From NCBI RefSeq assembly GCF_014199985.1, contig NZ_JACHOS010000010.1, positions 62,001 to 126,000 on the forward strand: DNA of 64,000 nucleotides, read 5' to 3'. The stretch is from Methylorubrum rhodesianum. GTDB lineage: Bacteria > Pseudomonadota > Alphaproteobacteria > Rhizobiales > Beijerinckiaceae. The translations under genes were made by a program, and so were the position numbers. Shown in pieces: positions 43,652-52,675 of this stretch; the stretch's first letter is position 1; each line of letters starts with the position of its first letter. A model generated the notes under the pieces. That model did not search any database and was not told the DNA's origin. It saw only the letters and a program-made list of their open reading frames with translations.

Positions 43652-44857
43652 GTGACACGCACAGCCCCGACCGGTGAGCCCGATCCCGTCCGGCTCGGCC
43701 TCCTCTACGCCGTGGTCTTCGTGGAGATCGGCATCGCCATGCCGTTCATGCCTGTCTGGCTCGGCGCGCTCGGGCTCGATGCCGGGCTGATCGGCCTGTT
43801 GCTTGCTCTGCCGATCGCAACGAAGGTCATGGCGACGCGCCCTCTGATGGGCCTGATCGACCGCGGTGTGCGCCCGCGCACGCTGCTTGTCGCCGGCAGC
43901 CTCACACTGGCGCTGAGCTATGCCCTGATGCCGGCGGCCGCCGCGCTCGCGGCGGCGCTGCTCGGCGCCCTGATCGTCGTGAACGCGGTGGCGCAGGCCC
44001 CGTTGGTGCCGAGCATCGATTATCTGACCCTCGCCGCCGCCCGCAAGTCGAAACGGATCGACTATGCCCGCATCCGCCTGTGCGGCTCGGTCGCCTTCCT
44101 CGCCGCGAACCTCGCGGGCGGCGCGCTTCTCGGCGTGCTCGGCGACCGGGTGGCGGTGCCGCTGCTGCTCACCGGGCTCGCCCTGGTCGCGACCACGGTC
44201 GCGGCCACCGGCCGGGAGGCCGCCCCCGCCGTCGAGCCTCTTACCCAGAGGGGAGGCTCCCCGCCCCTGCCGCGGGTGCTGTGGCTGTCCATCGCCGCGG
44301 CGGCGCTGATCCAGGCGAGCCACGCGGCGATCTACGCCTTCGGCAGCCTCGATTGGGCCCGCCACGGGGTCTCAGCGCCCTGGATCGGCGCGCTCTGGGC
44401 GATCGGCGTCGCGGCGGAGATCGCCCTGTTCGCCTTCGTCGGTCGCTGGCCGGCGCGCTGGCGCAGCCCGTTCCGCCTGCTCGGCCTCGGCGCGGGCGCC
44501 GCCCTGCTGCGGGCCCTCGGCCTCAGCCTCGCGGACGGGGAGATCGCCCTGCTCCTGCCGCTCCAGATGCTGCACGGCCTCACCTTCGGCGCGACCCATC
44601 TCGGCGTCATGGCGGCGGTCTCCGGCTTCGCGCCGGAAGGGGCCCGCGGCCGGGCGCAGGGCACGGTCGGCGCCTCGACCGCCTTGGTCTCGGCGCTGGC
44701 GACGCTGGCCTGCGGCGCGGTCTACCGCTCGTTCGGAGGCTCCGCGACCTTCCTGATGATGGCGCCGCTGGCGCTCGCCGGACTGGCACTCGTCGCGCTG
44801 GCGCAACGCCGCCATGATCCCCGCCGATTTGGCGGCGGCTCTACCCGTAAGGTATAG
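43652..44857 (+). CDS. Major facilitator superfamily transporter (HcaT-like)
   Basis: A 401-residue MFS permease with about 12 helices. The N-terminal half has MPFMPVWLGALGLDAGLIGLLLALP and the loop TRPLMGLIDRGVRPRTLL that replaces the usual GxxxDRxGRR. The LRALGLSL / MLHGLTFGATHLG stretch in the C-terminal half is typical of the 3-phenylpropionate/nucleoside-type MFS_1-like group. The substrate is not identifiable. GTG start. Divergent from the CheZ-like gene. Confidence 0.83.
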   Translation: MTRTAPTGEPDPVRLGLLYAVVFVEIGIAMPFMPVWLGALGLDAGLIGLLLALPIATKVMATRPLMGLIDRGVRPRTLLVAGSLTLALSYALMPAAAALAAALLGALIVVNAVAQAPLVPSIDYLTLAAARKSKRIDYARIRLCGSVAFLAANLAGGALLGVLGDRVAVPLLLTGLALVATTVAATGREAAPAVEPLTQRGGSPPLPRVLWLSIAAAALIQASHAAIYAFGSLDWARHGVSAPWIGALWAIGVAAEIALFAFVGRWPARWRSPFRLLGLGAGAALLRALGLSLADGEIALLLPLQMLHGLTFGATHLGVMAAVSGFAPEGARGRAQGTVGASTALVSALATLACGAVYRSFGGSATFLMMAPLALAGLALVALAQRRHDPRRFGGGSTRKV

Positions 44858-45039
44858 GCAGCGCTTCCAACACGATCCCGAAACCGGGACTCCGAGGGCA
44901 CCCCTCTTCGGCGAGGATCGGGGCGGCGCCCCGAGCAGCGACCTCGTTCGGCCGCGACGTCGAGCCCGAAGGCTCGGATTCGACGCATCTTGGTAAGGAT
45001 TTCGTTTCAGGATTTTCGGAGCGGAAGCGGGAGCGGCGC

Positions 45040-46188
45040 GTGCGGATCGCAGACGGCTCAGGCACCTTGGAGACCGCGGGCGCCGACCTCGATGCGGGCG
45101 GCGGCCGCGTGATCCTGCACGGCCGCTGGACCGCGGACCAGGGTCCGGCGGTGGAGCGCGCATCGGCTGAGATCGCGGCGCAGGGACGATCCCAACCGGT
45201 GCTGGTGGATCTGAGCGGGTTGGCGCGTCTCGACACGCTCGGCGCCTGGGTGCTGGAACGCACCCGCGCCGAGATCGAGGCGGCGGGCGGGCGGCTGGCC
45301 TATGCCGGCGCCCGGCCCGAGCACCGCATCCTGCTCGGCGAGATGGGCCTGCGCGAGCCGGAGCCGGCTCCGCGCGACACCCGCAACCCGCTGGTGCGCC
45401 TCCTCGACGGCACCGGCCGGCGCGTCGCGCGAGGCGGCAACGAGATCCTGTCCGGCATCGCCTTCCTCGGCGAGGTGGTCGCCGCCGGCGGCCGGGTCGC
45501 GCGCCGGCCGCAGACCTTCCGCATGGCGGCCCTCGTCAACCAGCTCGAACAGGTGGCGCTTCGCGGCGTGCCGATCATCGTGCTGATCTCCTTCCTCGTC
45601 GGCGGCATCGTTGCGCAGCAGGGCATCTTCCAGCTTCAGCGCTTCGGCGCGCAGAGCTTCGTCGTGAACCTGATCGGCCTGCTGATCCTGCGCGAACTCG
45701 GGGTGCTGCTCACCTCGATCATGGTGGCGGGCCGCTCGGGCTCGGCGTTCACCGCCGAGATCGGCTCGATGCGGATGCGCGAGGAGGTCGATGCCCTGCG
45801 CGTCATGGGCCTCGACCCGATCGAGATCCTGATCCTGCCGCGAATCCTCGCCCTGGTGATCGGCCTGCCGATCCTGGCCTTCCTCGGCTCGCTCGCGGCG
45901 CTGGCGGGCGGCGGTCTGACCGCGGCGATCTATGGCGGGATGACCGTCGATGCCTTCCTGGCACGGCTCCAGGCGGCGGTATCGTTCCACCATTTCGCCG
46001 TCGGATTGATCAAGGCGCCGTTCATGGCGCTGACCATCGGGATCATCGCGACGATCGAGGGATTCGCGGTCGAGGGCTCGGCGGAATCGCTCGGGCGCCA
46101 CGTCACCGCCTCAGTCGTCAAGTCAATCTTCATGGTGATCGTGCTGGATGGGCTGTTCGCGGTCTTCTTCGCAGCGATCGATTTCTAG
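45040..46188 (+). CDS. mlaE: Phospholipid ABC transporter permease MlaE with N-terminal STAS domain
   Basis: A 382-residue MlaE permease. Residues 1-95 are a STAS-like domain (VLVDLSGLARLDTLGAWVL near residue 54), normally the separate MlaB. The remainder has about five helices and the MlaE signatures RSGSAFTAEIGSMRMREEVDALRVMG region and IMVAGRSGS. MlaE forms the inner-membrane channel of the Mla system, which moves phospholipids between inner and outer membrane. Fusion of the STAS and permease parts is typical in Alphaproteobacteria. It is first in a four-gene set. GTG start. Confidence 0.92.
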   Translation: MRIADGSGTLETAGADLDAGGGRVILHGRWTADQGPAVERASAEIAAQGRSQPVLVDLSGLARLDTLGAWVLERTRAEIEAAGGRLAYAGARPEHRILLGEMGLREPEPAPRDTRNPLVRLLDGTGRRVARGGNEILSGIAFLGEVVAAGGRVARRPQTFRMAALVNQLEQVALRGVPIIVLISFLVGGIVAQQGIFQLQRFGAQSFVVNLIGLLILRELGVLLTSIMVAGRSGSAFTAEIGSMRMREEVDALRVMGLDPIEILILPRILALVIGLPILAFLGSLAALAGGGLTAAIYGGMTVDAFLARLQAAVSFHHFAVGLIKAPFMALTIGIIATIEGFAVEGSAESLGRHVTASVVKSIFMVIVLDGLFAVFFAAIDF

Positions 46189-46192
46189 CATC

Positions 46193-47059
46193 ATGCGGGC
46201 AGACGACATCCGGACCGATCCCTTGACCACGCCTCACCTTTCCTCGGCGGCGCCGGATTCCGGCCAGAGCGACGCAATTATCCGCGTGCGCGATCTCGTC
46301 GTCGGCTTCGGCCACCGTACGGTGATGAAGGGGCTCGATCTCGACATCCGCCGCGGCGAGATCCTAGGTTTTGTCGGCCCCTCGGGCCAGGGCAAGTCGG
46401 TGCTGACGCGGACCATCCTCGGGTTAGTGCCGAAGCGCTCCGGCACCATCGAGATCTTCGGTGAGAACGTGGACGGCCTCACCGTCGCCCGGCGCCGCCA
46501 GCTCGAGCAGCGCTGGGGTGTGCTGTTCCAGCAGGGCGCCCTGTTCTCGGGTCTCACCGTCAAGCAGAACATTCAGATGCCGATGCGCGAGCATCTGAAG
46601 CTCTCCGAGCGGCTGCTCGACGAATTCGCCCGGCTCAAGATCGAGATGGTCGGCCTCAGGCCGGACGCCGCCGACAAGTACCCCTCGGAACTCTCGGGCG
46701 GCATGATCAAGCGCGCGGCGCTCGCCCGCTCGCTGGCGCTGGACCCGGAGATCCTGTTCCTCGACGAGCCGACCTCGGGCCTCGACCCGATCGGTGCGGG
46801 CGAGTTCGACGATCTCGTCTCGACCCTGAAGCGGACGCTGGGCCTCACCGTCTTCATGGTGACGCACGATCTCGACAGCCTCTACACCGCCTGCGACCGC
46901 ATCGCCGCGCTCGGCGACGGCCGGATCATCGCGCAGGGCACCATCGACGAGATGCTGGCGAGCGACCACCCCTGGCTGCGCGCCTACTTCCACGGCAAGC
47001 GCGCCCGCGCCATCGCCACGCCGGCTCGGGCCGTGCCGCCGGATTATGCCCATGCTTGA
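46193..47059 (+). CDS. mlaF: Phospholipid ABC transporter ATP-binding protein MlaF
   Basis: A 288-residue ABC ATPase that drives MlaE. Walker A is GPSGQGKS, the Q-loop LFQQGALFSGLTV, signature LSGGMIKR, Walker B ILFLDEPTSGLDPIG, and the switch histidine is in MVTHDLDSL. An N-terminal extension of about 25 residues precedes the nucleotide fold. It starts four bases after mlaE. Confidence 0.94.
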   Translation: MRADDIRTDPLTTPHLSSAAPDSGQSDAIIRVRDLVVGFGHRTVMKGLDLDIRRGEILGFVGPSGQGKSVLTRTILGLVPKRSGTIEIFGENVDGLTVARRRQLEQRWGVLFQQGALFSGLTVKQNIQMPMREHLKLSERLLDEFARLKIEMVGLRPDAADKYPSELSGGMIKRAALARSLALDPEILFLDEPTSGLDPIGAGEFDDLVSTLKRTLGLTVFMVTHDLDSLYTACDRIAALGDGRIIAQGTIDEMLASDHPWLRAYFHGKRARAIATPARAVPPDYAHA

Positions 47060-47130
47060 GCGCGGGATGATCGCCCCCGGTGCGGTTGCGCACCGCTCCA
47101 GCCCCACGGACCGGGATTAGAGCTGAGCCG

Positions 47131-48213
47131 ATGGAGACTCGCGCAAACTACGTGCTGATCGGCGCCTTCACCATCGGCGTCGTGCTGGCCGCCTTCGGCT
47201 TCGTGTTCTGGCTCCAGGGAGGATCGCGGGGACAGGCGACCCAGGCGCTCCGCATCGTCTTCTCCGGTTCGGTCGGCGGGCTCGCCAAGGGCTCGACCGT
47301 GTCGTTCAACGGCATCAAGGTCGGCGAGGCACTCGACGTGCGCCTGCTGCCGCAGGATCCGCGCCGCGTCGTCGCCGTGGTGCAGGTCGATCCCTCGACG
47401 CCCCTGCGCGCCGATACCCGTGCTCGGCTCGACTCGGCGATGCTGACCGGCGTCTCGCAGATCGCGCTCTCGGGCGGCAGCGCCGACGCGCCGGCTCTCA
47501 CGCCGGGCTCGGGCGACAAGATGCCGACGATCTTCGCCGATTCGAGCGACATCCAGGACATGATGGCCGCCGCCAAGCAGATCGCGCAGCGGGCCGACGA
47601 CGTGCTCCAGCGCCTCGACAAGGTGGTGGCCGGCAACGAGGGCGCGATCAACCGGACGCTGGCCAACGTCGAGTCGTTCTCGAAGACGCTGGCCGAGGCC
47701 GGCCCCTCGATCACCGGGCTCGTGAAGGCGGTGGACGGCCAGCGCCTGAACCGGGTGATCGAGAACGCCGATACCTTCTCGACCGCGCTCGCCAATGCCA
47801 GCCCCGATATCGAGGCCGGGCTCCACGACGCCCGGGCGCTGGCGGCCAAGCTCAGCGCCTCCGCCGACCGGATCGACGGCGTGCTGAAGGGGGCCGAGGG
47901 CTTCCTCGGTTCGGCCTCGGGTCAACAGGGGTCGGGCACCTTCGCCGAGATCCGCGAGGCGGCGATCTCCGTGCGCGAGGCCGGCAGGGCGTTCCGCACC
48001 CTCTCGGAGAACCTCGACAAGCGCACCGCCAACATCTCGACGAGCTTCAACCGGCTGTCGGGCACGAGTCGCCGCGAGGTCGAGGCCCTCTCGACCGACG
48101 GCCAGCGCACGCTCAACACCCTCAGCCGCGCCGCCCGCAGCCTGGAGCGCGACCCGTCACAGGTGATCTTCGGCGGCAAGCCGTCGTTGCCAGAATACAA
48201 CGGTGGCCGCTGA
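47131..48213 (+). CDS. mlaD: MCE-family substrate-binding protein MlaD
   Basis: A 360-residue MCE protein. An N-terminal membrane anchor (about residues 7-29) is followed by one MCE/MlaD domain (residues 38-115, VGGLAKGSTVSFNGIKVGE). A long helical C-terminal region follows with a conserved PSQVIFGGK motif near the end. It forms the periplasmic lipid-binding ring on MlaFE. The long tail, more than twice that of E. coli MlaD, is common in Alphaproteobacteria and may form a needle across the periplasm. Confidence 0.92.
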   Translation: METRANYVLIGAFTIGVVLAAFGFVFWLQGGSRGQATQALRIVFSGSVGGLAKGSTVSFNGIKVGEALDVRLLPQDPRRVVAVVQVDPSTPLRADTRARLDSAMLTGVSQIALSGGSADAPALTPGSGDKMPTIFADSSDIQDMMAAAKQIAQRADDVLQRLDKVVAGNEGAINRTLANVESFSKTLAEAGPSITGLVKAVDGQRLNRVIENADTFSTALANASPDIEAGLHDARALAAKLSASADRIDGVLKGAEGFLGSASGQQGSGTFAEIREAAISVREAGRAFRTLSENLDKRTANISTSFNRLSGTSRREVEALSTDGQRTLNTLSRAARSLERDPSQVIFGGKPSLPEYNGGR

Positions 48214-48333
48214 GCGACCCCATTTCCGGCTGATGTGTCGGCACGCACGGCGCAGCTTGGGCGTTGGCGTATGCTCTCGCGTGCTAGAGGGGAAGTCAGT
48301 GTCCCCGACAGCGAACGGACGGTGCCCGAGCGT

Positions 48334-48972
48334 ATGACGCGTCTATCCCACTCGCCTGCCCCTCTCCCTCGCTCGCCCGGCCGTCTCCTGTCCGGTCGCC
48401 TCCTGCGGACGGGTGCCCTTCTCGCGCCGCTCGCGCTCCTCGGCGGCTGCGGCGGCGGCGCCACGCCGCTCACCTTCGATCTCGCGGCCCTGCCGGGCCA
48501 GGCGCGGGCCGGCGGCACGGCACGCTCCATCGTTGTGTCCGAGCCCGTCGGCCTGCAGCCGATGGAGGCCGACCGCATCATCGTGCGCGAGCCCGGCGGC
48601 TCCCTCTCCTTCCTCGGCGGCGGCCAGTGGGCCGACCGGCTGCCCCGCCTGATCCAGACGCGGGTGATCCAGAGCCTGGAGAATACCGGTCGCCTGCGCT
48701 CGGTCTCGCGGCCCGGCGACAAGGTGCCGTCCGACTATCAACTCGTCAGCGAGATCCGCGAGTTCGACATCAATTCCGGAACCGGCGAGGCCGTGGTCGA
48801 CCTCTCGGCCAAGCTGATCGCCGAGGGCAGCGGCCGGGTCGTGAACGCCCGCGTCTTCACCGCCCGCGTGCCGGTGGCGAAGGTCGATCCCCAGAACGCC
48901 GCCGCCGGCCTCGATGCGGCTCTGAGCCAAGTCCTCGGCGATCTCGTGCGCTGGGTGAATTCCGGCCGGTAG
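48334..48972 (+). CDS. ABC-type transport auxiliary lipoprotein (PqiC/LetC-like)
   Basis: A 212-residue lipoprotein. The lipobox LALLGGC places the lipidated Cys at residue 39 after an Arg-rich n-region. The mature domain matches the ABC_trans_aux family: VSEPVGLQPMEADRIIV, LSFLGGGQWADRLPRLIQTRV region and DYQLVSEIREFDI. Such proteins are anchored in the outer membrane and receive lipids from MCE bridges. It ends the mla operon. Confidence 0.86.
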   Translation: MTRLSHSPAPLPRSPGRLLSGRLLRTGALLAPLALLGGCGGGATPLTFDLAALPGQARAGGTARSIVVSEPVGLQPMEADRIIVREPGGSLSFLGGGQWADRLPRLIQTRVIQSLENTGRLRSVSRPGDKVPSDYQLVSEIREFDINSGTGEAVVDLSAKLIAEGSGRVVNARVFTARVPVAKVDPQNAAAGLDAALSQVLGDLVRWVNSGR

Positions 48973-49111
48973 AGCGAGCGGCCTTCCAGACGATTGGTCC
49001 GGTCCAGCCACCACCACCATGATCGCGAGGTGAGGCCGAAGCGATGACGGCGCGGGGCGGACTCCGCGGCGATCGACCCGAACGCGATGACCGGCCGTGG
49101 CCGGCCCACGA

Positions 49112-49930
49112 TCAAGCGTCCAGGGCGGCCAGAGTCGGATCGCGCAGGGAGAGCGGTACGACGATCAACTCGCCGTGGCGCGGCTCCGGACGGTTGTAGA
49201 CCGCCGGTCGGCCCTGCAGGTCGCAGACCACCCCGCCCGCCTCGCGCACGATGAGGTCGGCGCCGGCGAGATCCCAGTCCCGCGCATCCCGTGACACGAG
49301 GCCGAGGTCGATCCGGCCCTCGGCCACCCGCGCGAGCCTGAGCGCCAGCGACGGCACGCGCTCGATCACCGTGACCGTGGGGCGGGGTCCGAGCCGTGCC
49401 GCGCCGTCGAGCAGGCGATCCTGGAACGGCTTCGGTCCGGTGACGCGCGCGCCCTCCAGCGTCTCCTGCGGCGCGACGCGGATCGGCGCTCCGTTGAGGG
49501 TCGCCCCCTCGCCCGCCACCGCCTCGTAGAAGTGGTCCGTCGCCGGCGCGAAGACGCCGCCGATCACGGGCTCCCCGTGGGACAGCAGGGCCACCGCGAT
49601 CGACCAGTCCGGATGTCCGGAGAGGAAGGCGCGGGTGCCGTCGATCGGATCGACGATCCAGACGAGGTCGTGCCCGAGCCGCACCGGGTCGTCGCTGGTC
49701 TCCTCCGAGAGCCAGGCCGCCCGCGGCTCGATCTGCGACAGGCGGACCTTGAGAAAGGCGTCCACGGCGACGTCCGCCTCGGTGACCGGCGAGCCGCCGG
49801 CCTTCGACCAGACCCGCGCGGTCGTGTGAGCGCCCGTCCGGAAGGAGGGCAGCGCGAGCGCGGCGGCCTCCCGCATCGCGTCGTGCAGCACGGGCCGCAG
49901 CGCCGCGAAAGAGGATGTCGTTTGGGTCAT
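49112..49930 (-). CDS. Inositol monophosphatase family protein (CysQ-like)
   Basis: A 272-residue Mg-dependent phosphatase. GSPVTEADVAVDAFL and LSEETSDD are followed by the metal-binding IVDPIDGTRAFLSGHPDWSI, and SRDARDWDLAGADLIVREAGG completes the active site. The DWSIAVALLSHGEPVIGGVFAP segment is typical of CysQ-type 3'(2'),5'-bisphosphate nucleotidases that clear PAP from sulfate assimilation. Inositol or histidinol phosphatase activity cannot be excluded. Confidence 0.87.
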   Translation of the reverse strand: MTQTTSSFAALRPVLHDAMREAAALALPSFRTGAHTTARVWSKAGGSPVTEADVAVDAFLKVRLSQIEPRAAWLSEETSDDPVRLGHDLVWIVDPIDGTRAFLSGHPDWSIAVALLSHGEPVIGGVFAPATDHFYEAVAGEGATLNGAPIRVAPQETLEGARVTGPKPFQDRLLDGAARLGPRPTVTVIERVPSLALRLARVAEGRIDLGLVSRDARDWDLAGADLIVREAGGVVCDLQGRPAVYNRPEPRHGELIVVPLSLRDPTLAALDA

Positions 49931-50325
49931 GGATCCGGTCGGAGCCGTTCGTGCGAGGCCGGCCTCATGCCGTTTGAACGGCGCCGACGCCCCTTCGTTC
50001 TAGGGCATCGATCGGAAAAGTGGTCACCGGTTTTCGGAAATGCAGCGATGCAAAGCCGGCTGCGGCGCCTTTGGGACGATCCGACGCGGCACCGCCGCGG
50101 CTTCTGCCTCAACACCCGGCCCCGGCCCGGTCCCAGCCCCTTGCGAGGGTTACCGACATTTGCACCAATCCCGGCAAGGGTCCGTTGAGCATTCGGTAGA
50201 GTTCGGCTCGATCCACGAACGCTTAACGCTCACTCTTAAGGCGCCTTGGGGGAGACGACCGGCACTGTGCTTGTCAGATCAGCGCGTCCGACAGAGACCG
50301 CGACACGGGATAAGGCGTCGAACCG
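49931..50325. other. Divergent intergenic region with dyad repeat
   Basis: About 395 bases between the phosphatase and a hypothetical gene. It contains the second copy of a GAAAA...CCGGTTTTC dyad (50005-50051) and otherwise no coding sequence. AT content rises around 50220-50250, where a promoter for the rightward gene may lie, but no consensus boxes are clear. Confidence 0.5.
50005..50051. repeat. Short intergenic dyad repeat, copy 2
   Basis: GCATCG and CGATGC close an inner CGGAAAAGTGG and CCGGTTTTCGG block. Copy 1 at 42205-42246 has the same nested arms. Both lie near gene starts in divergent or same-strand gaps. Confidence 0.62.
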
Positions 50326-50829
50326 ATGATGACTTTCGAGATCGCGAATCTGAACTGTCGGCCCGGCTGCGATGACGAGGCGAGCGCGCACTGCACCGTG
50401 GCGCCGGTGACGCCGCTGCCGGTTCTCGGTGCGGCCCATGGCGGTGTGAGGCCGGTCGGCGTGGCCCTCGCCTTCGCCGACGAGGCGGCCGATGCCTGCG
50501 GCGAGGACCGTTTCGCCCTGCTCCTCGTCGACGGCGACAGCGAGGTGACGATGCGGCTCGGCCCGTTTCCCGAAGAGGACGTCGTCGCGGTGTGGCGCGA
50601 CGTTTCGTCCAAGGGAGGGCTGGCCCGGATGCTGCTGCGCGAGGACGGCGACATCGTCCCGGTCTCGCAGCAACTCGGCCCGGTCGTGCTCGGCAAGGGC
50701 CGCCAGCGCCGCCGCCACGCCGCGCTCAGCGGGCGTCGCCCGCGCTTCCTCGTGCGGCGCAAGACCGCCCGGCTCCCGGCCCGGCCCTGCATCCACCGGG
50801 GCGAGAGCGAGATCATCTCTCGGAGCTGA
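50326..50829 (+). CDS. Conserved hypothetical protein (possibly DUF6101)
   Basis: A 167-residue soluble protein. It has an N-terminal part with APVTPLPVLGAAHGG, an acidic middle and a very basic C-terminus (GKGRQRRRHAALSGRRPRFLVRRK region) ending HRGESEIISRS. The basic tail and ending resemble DUF6101 of Hyphomicrobiales; I recall the family only loosely. Function unknown. It converges on the Rmf-like gene and shares its terminator. Confidence 0.65.
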   Translation: MMTFEIANLNCRPGCDDEASAHCTVAPVTPLPVLGAAHGGVRPVGVALAFADEAADACGEDRFALLLVDGDSEVTMRLGPFPEEDVVAVWRDVSSKGGLARMLLREDGDIVPVSQQLGPVVLGKGRQRRRHAALSGRRPRFLVRRKTARLPARPCIHRGESEIISRS

Positions 50830-50846
50830 GGCGAGACCTCGCCTCA
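50827..50846. terminator. Shared bidirectional hairpin spanning both stop codons
   Basis: TGAGGCGAG and CTCGCCTCA form a perfect nine-base stem around AC. The first three bases are the stop codon of the plus-strand gene, and the last three, read on the minus strand, are the stop of the Rmf-like gene. It should fold in both mRNAs. Confidence 0.7.
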
Positions 50847-51032
50847 ACCCTTGTCGAGCGGGCCGTCCGGGGCGCGGTCGGCCGGAGTGCCGTCGTAGCC
50901 CTCGAGCCATTCGGTGCGTTCGGGCGAGTTCAACGGGTAGGGGCAGGCGTCGCGCGGACGCCCCTGGGCCCTGGCGCGAGCTCCCTCGGCGATGGCATCG
51001 TCGGGCGGCCGGTGCGGATCTTTCTCACTCAT
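50844..51032 (-). CDS. Ribosome modulation factor-like small protein
   Basis: A 62-residue protein whose centre (GARARAQGRPRDACPYPLN and WLEGYD) matches the Rmf pattern of A..EG..A...G....CPY......R..WL.G. Rmf dimerises ribosomes in stationary phase in gammaproteobacteria. The alphaproteobacterial relatives are less studied, and some Rmf-like sequences serve other roles. The N-terminal 15 residues are Asp/Pro-rich. It lies 43 bases downstream of ubiA on the same strand. Confidence 0.7.
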   Translation of the reverse strand: MSEKDPHRPPDDAIAEGARARAQGRPRDACPYPLNSPERTEWLEGYDGTPADRAPDGPLDKG

Positions 51033-51075
51033 GCGACCGGATATGGCGCCGGGACCGGCCCCCGCCACGGCCGAA

Positions 51076-52026
51076 TCAGCGCCAGCCCTGCCACAGAGCG
51101 TCGGCGGCGAGCCCGGCGAACAGGATGAGGCCGGCATCGCGGTTCGAGCGGAACAGCGCCAGGGCCCGCGCGCCGTCCCGCTCCGACAGCCGTATCACCT
51201 GGCCGGCGAGATGGGCGGCGAACAGCGCGAGCCCGAGCCAGCCCAAGGGTCCCGCCCCGGCACCGGCCAGCGCCGGCACGAACAGGGCGACGGTGCCGGC
51301 GTAGCAGAGACCCACCGCCGGGCGCAGCCGCGCTCCGAACAGCCGGGCCGAGGAGTGGATGCCGACGATCTCGTCGTCCTCGATGTCCTGCACGGCGTAG
51401 ATCGTGTCGTAGCCGACGATCCAGAGGATCGTGCCCGCGTAGAGCCACAGGGCCGGCGCATCGAGGCGGCCGAACACGGCGACCCAGCCCATCAGCGCCC
51501 CCCAGCCGAAGGCGAGGCCGAGCACCGCCTGCGGCATCGGCATCACCCGCTTCATGAACGGGTAGATCGCCACCGGCGCCAGCGAGAGCAGGCCGACGAG
51601 GATCGCGGTCGCGTTGAACTGCAGCAGCACCGCGAGGCCGACCAGCGCTTGCGCCACGAGGAAGGCGGCGGCGGCCCGCGTCGTCACCTGTCCGGAGGGC
51701 AGAGGGCGCGAGCGGGTGCGCTCCACCTGCGCATCGAGGCGACGGTCGGCGATGTCGTTGTAGGTCGAGCCGGCCCCGCGCATCGCCACCGCGCCGATCA
51801 GGAACAGCACGAGGTGGCCGGGATGGGGGCCGGGATTCCCGGCGGCGATGGCGGCAAGCGCCGCCGACCACCAGCACGGCAGCAGCAGCAGCCACCAGCC
51901 GACCGGCCGCTCGATCCGGGCGAGCCGCAGATAGGGCCGCGCCGCGGCCGGCGCGAGCCGGTCGGCCCAGTGGCCGGCCACCGCGTCGGCGACGCGGCCG
52001 GAGCCGGGCTCGGACGAAGGGGGCAA
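51076..52026 (-). CDS. ubiA: 4-hydroxybenzoate polyprenyltransferase
   Basis: UbiA attaches the polyprenyl tail to 4-hydroxybenzoate in ubiquinone synthesis. The 316-residue membrane protein has about eight or nine helices. Both aspartate-rich motifs are present, YNDIADRRLDAQVERTRSRP near residue 88 and YDTIYAVQDIEDDEIVGIHS near residue 205. RIERPVGWWLLLLPCWW near the N-terminus is typical. The start is uncertain: TTG at 52026 is used here, and a GTG 33 bases later (VADAVAGHW) is an alternative. Confidence 0.92.
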   Translation of the reverse strand: MPPSSEPGSGRVADAVAGHWADRLAPAAARPYLRLARIERPVGWWLLLLPCWWSAALAAIAAGNPGPHPGHLVLFLIGAVAMRGAGSTYNDIADRRLDAQVERTRSRPLPSGQVTTRAAAAFLVAQALVGLAVLLQFNATAILVGLLSLAPVAIYPFMKRVMPMPQAVLGLAFGWGALMGWVAVFGRLDAPALWLYAGTILWIVGYDTIYAVQDIEDDEIVGIHSSARLFGARLRPAVGLCYAGTVALFVPALAGAGAGPLGWLGLALFAAHLAGQVIRLSERDGARALALFRSNRDAGLILFAGLAADALWQGWR

Positions 52027-52060
52027 CGGTGAGGAGGCGCTGGCGGGTCGGAGCGCGCCG

Positions 52061-52675
52061 CTAGAGCGCGCCCTGCGGCATGCGGAAGGCGCCGGACAAG
52101 CCGGGACCGCCGAGCAGGCCGCCGCCGCCGCCGCCGCCGTTCTGCGCCTGGGCCTTGGCCTGGGCTTCCATCTTCGAGGCCTGGGCGGCGATGCCGCAGA
52201 CCTTGGTGCGGATCGCCGCGACCTTGTTGTGGTCGGCCTTGAAGCCTTCCGAGAACGAATCGGGGATCGAGCACCATTCCTTGTTGGCGGTGATCCACTT
52301 GATGCCGGTGGTGCCGTTGGCCTGGAGCTGGCCGAACAGCGAGCAGGCCTCCTGCGGCGTCATCTTCTTCTTGGAATTCGACGCGGCATTGGCCTTGGCC
52401 ACGAGGTTCTTGCGCTCGATCAGCGTCTTCTGGATCGCGCCGCAATCGGTGCCCGCCTGCTGCGGCACGGACTGGGCCGGAGCGGCCGGTGCCATGGGCG
52501 CGGGAATGCTCATCGGCGCTGCCGCCGAGGGCGCCGGCTCGGCCGGCGTGTCCATCGACGGCAGCGGCATCCCGCCCATGCCGCCCATGCCCTGGGCCGC
52601 AGCCGGCCCGGCCAGCAGGACAAGGCCGAGCAGAGCGGCGGCGGTCTTCGTCGATGCAGTCATCCTGGCAGACAT
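52061..52675 (-). CDS. Hypothetical secreted protein
   Basis: A 204-residue protein with a signal peptide (TKTAAALLGLVLLAGPAAAQ) and a Met/Gly/Pro-rich linker (GMGGMGGMPLPSM). The helical core (about residues 77-165) has four cysteines and the SLFGQLQANGTTGIKWI and EWCSIPDSF segments. A Gly8 run and GPGLSGAFRMPQ end it. No family name is recalled, though similar proteins are widespread in Hyphomicrobiales. ATG at 52675; another at 52663 leads directly into the signal peptide. Confidence 0.72.
   Translation of the reverse strand: MSARMTASTKTAAALLGLVLLAGPAAAQGMGGMGGMPLPSMDTPAEPAPSAAAPMSIPAPMAPAAPAQSVPQQAGTDCGAIQKTLIERKNLVAKANAASNSKKKMTPQEACSLFGQLQANGTTGIKWITANKEWCSIPDSFSEGFKADHNKVAAIRTKVCGIAAQASKMEAQAKAQAQNGGGGGGGLLGGPGLSGAFRMPQGAL

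Noticed and set aside
44858..45039. tRNA-like hairpins in the gap before mlaE
   Set aside because: Hairpins are present but no cloverleaf, T-loop or anticodon arm can be formed.
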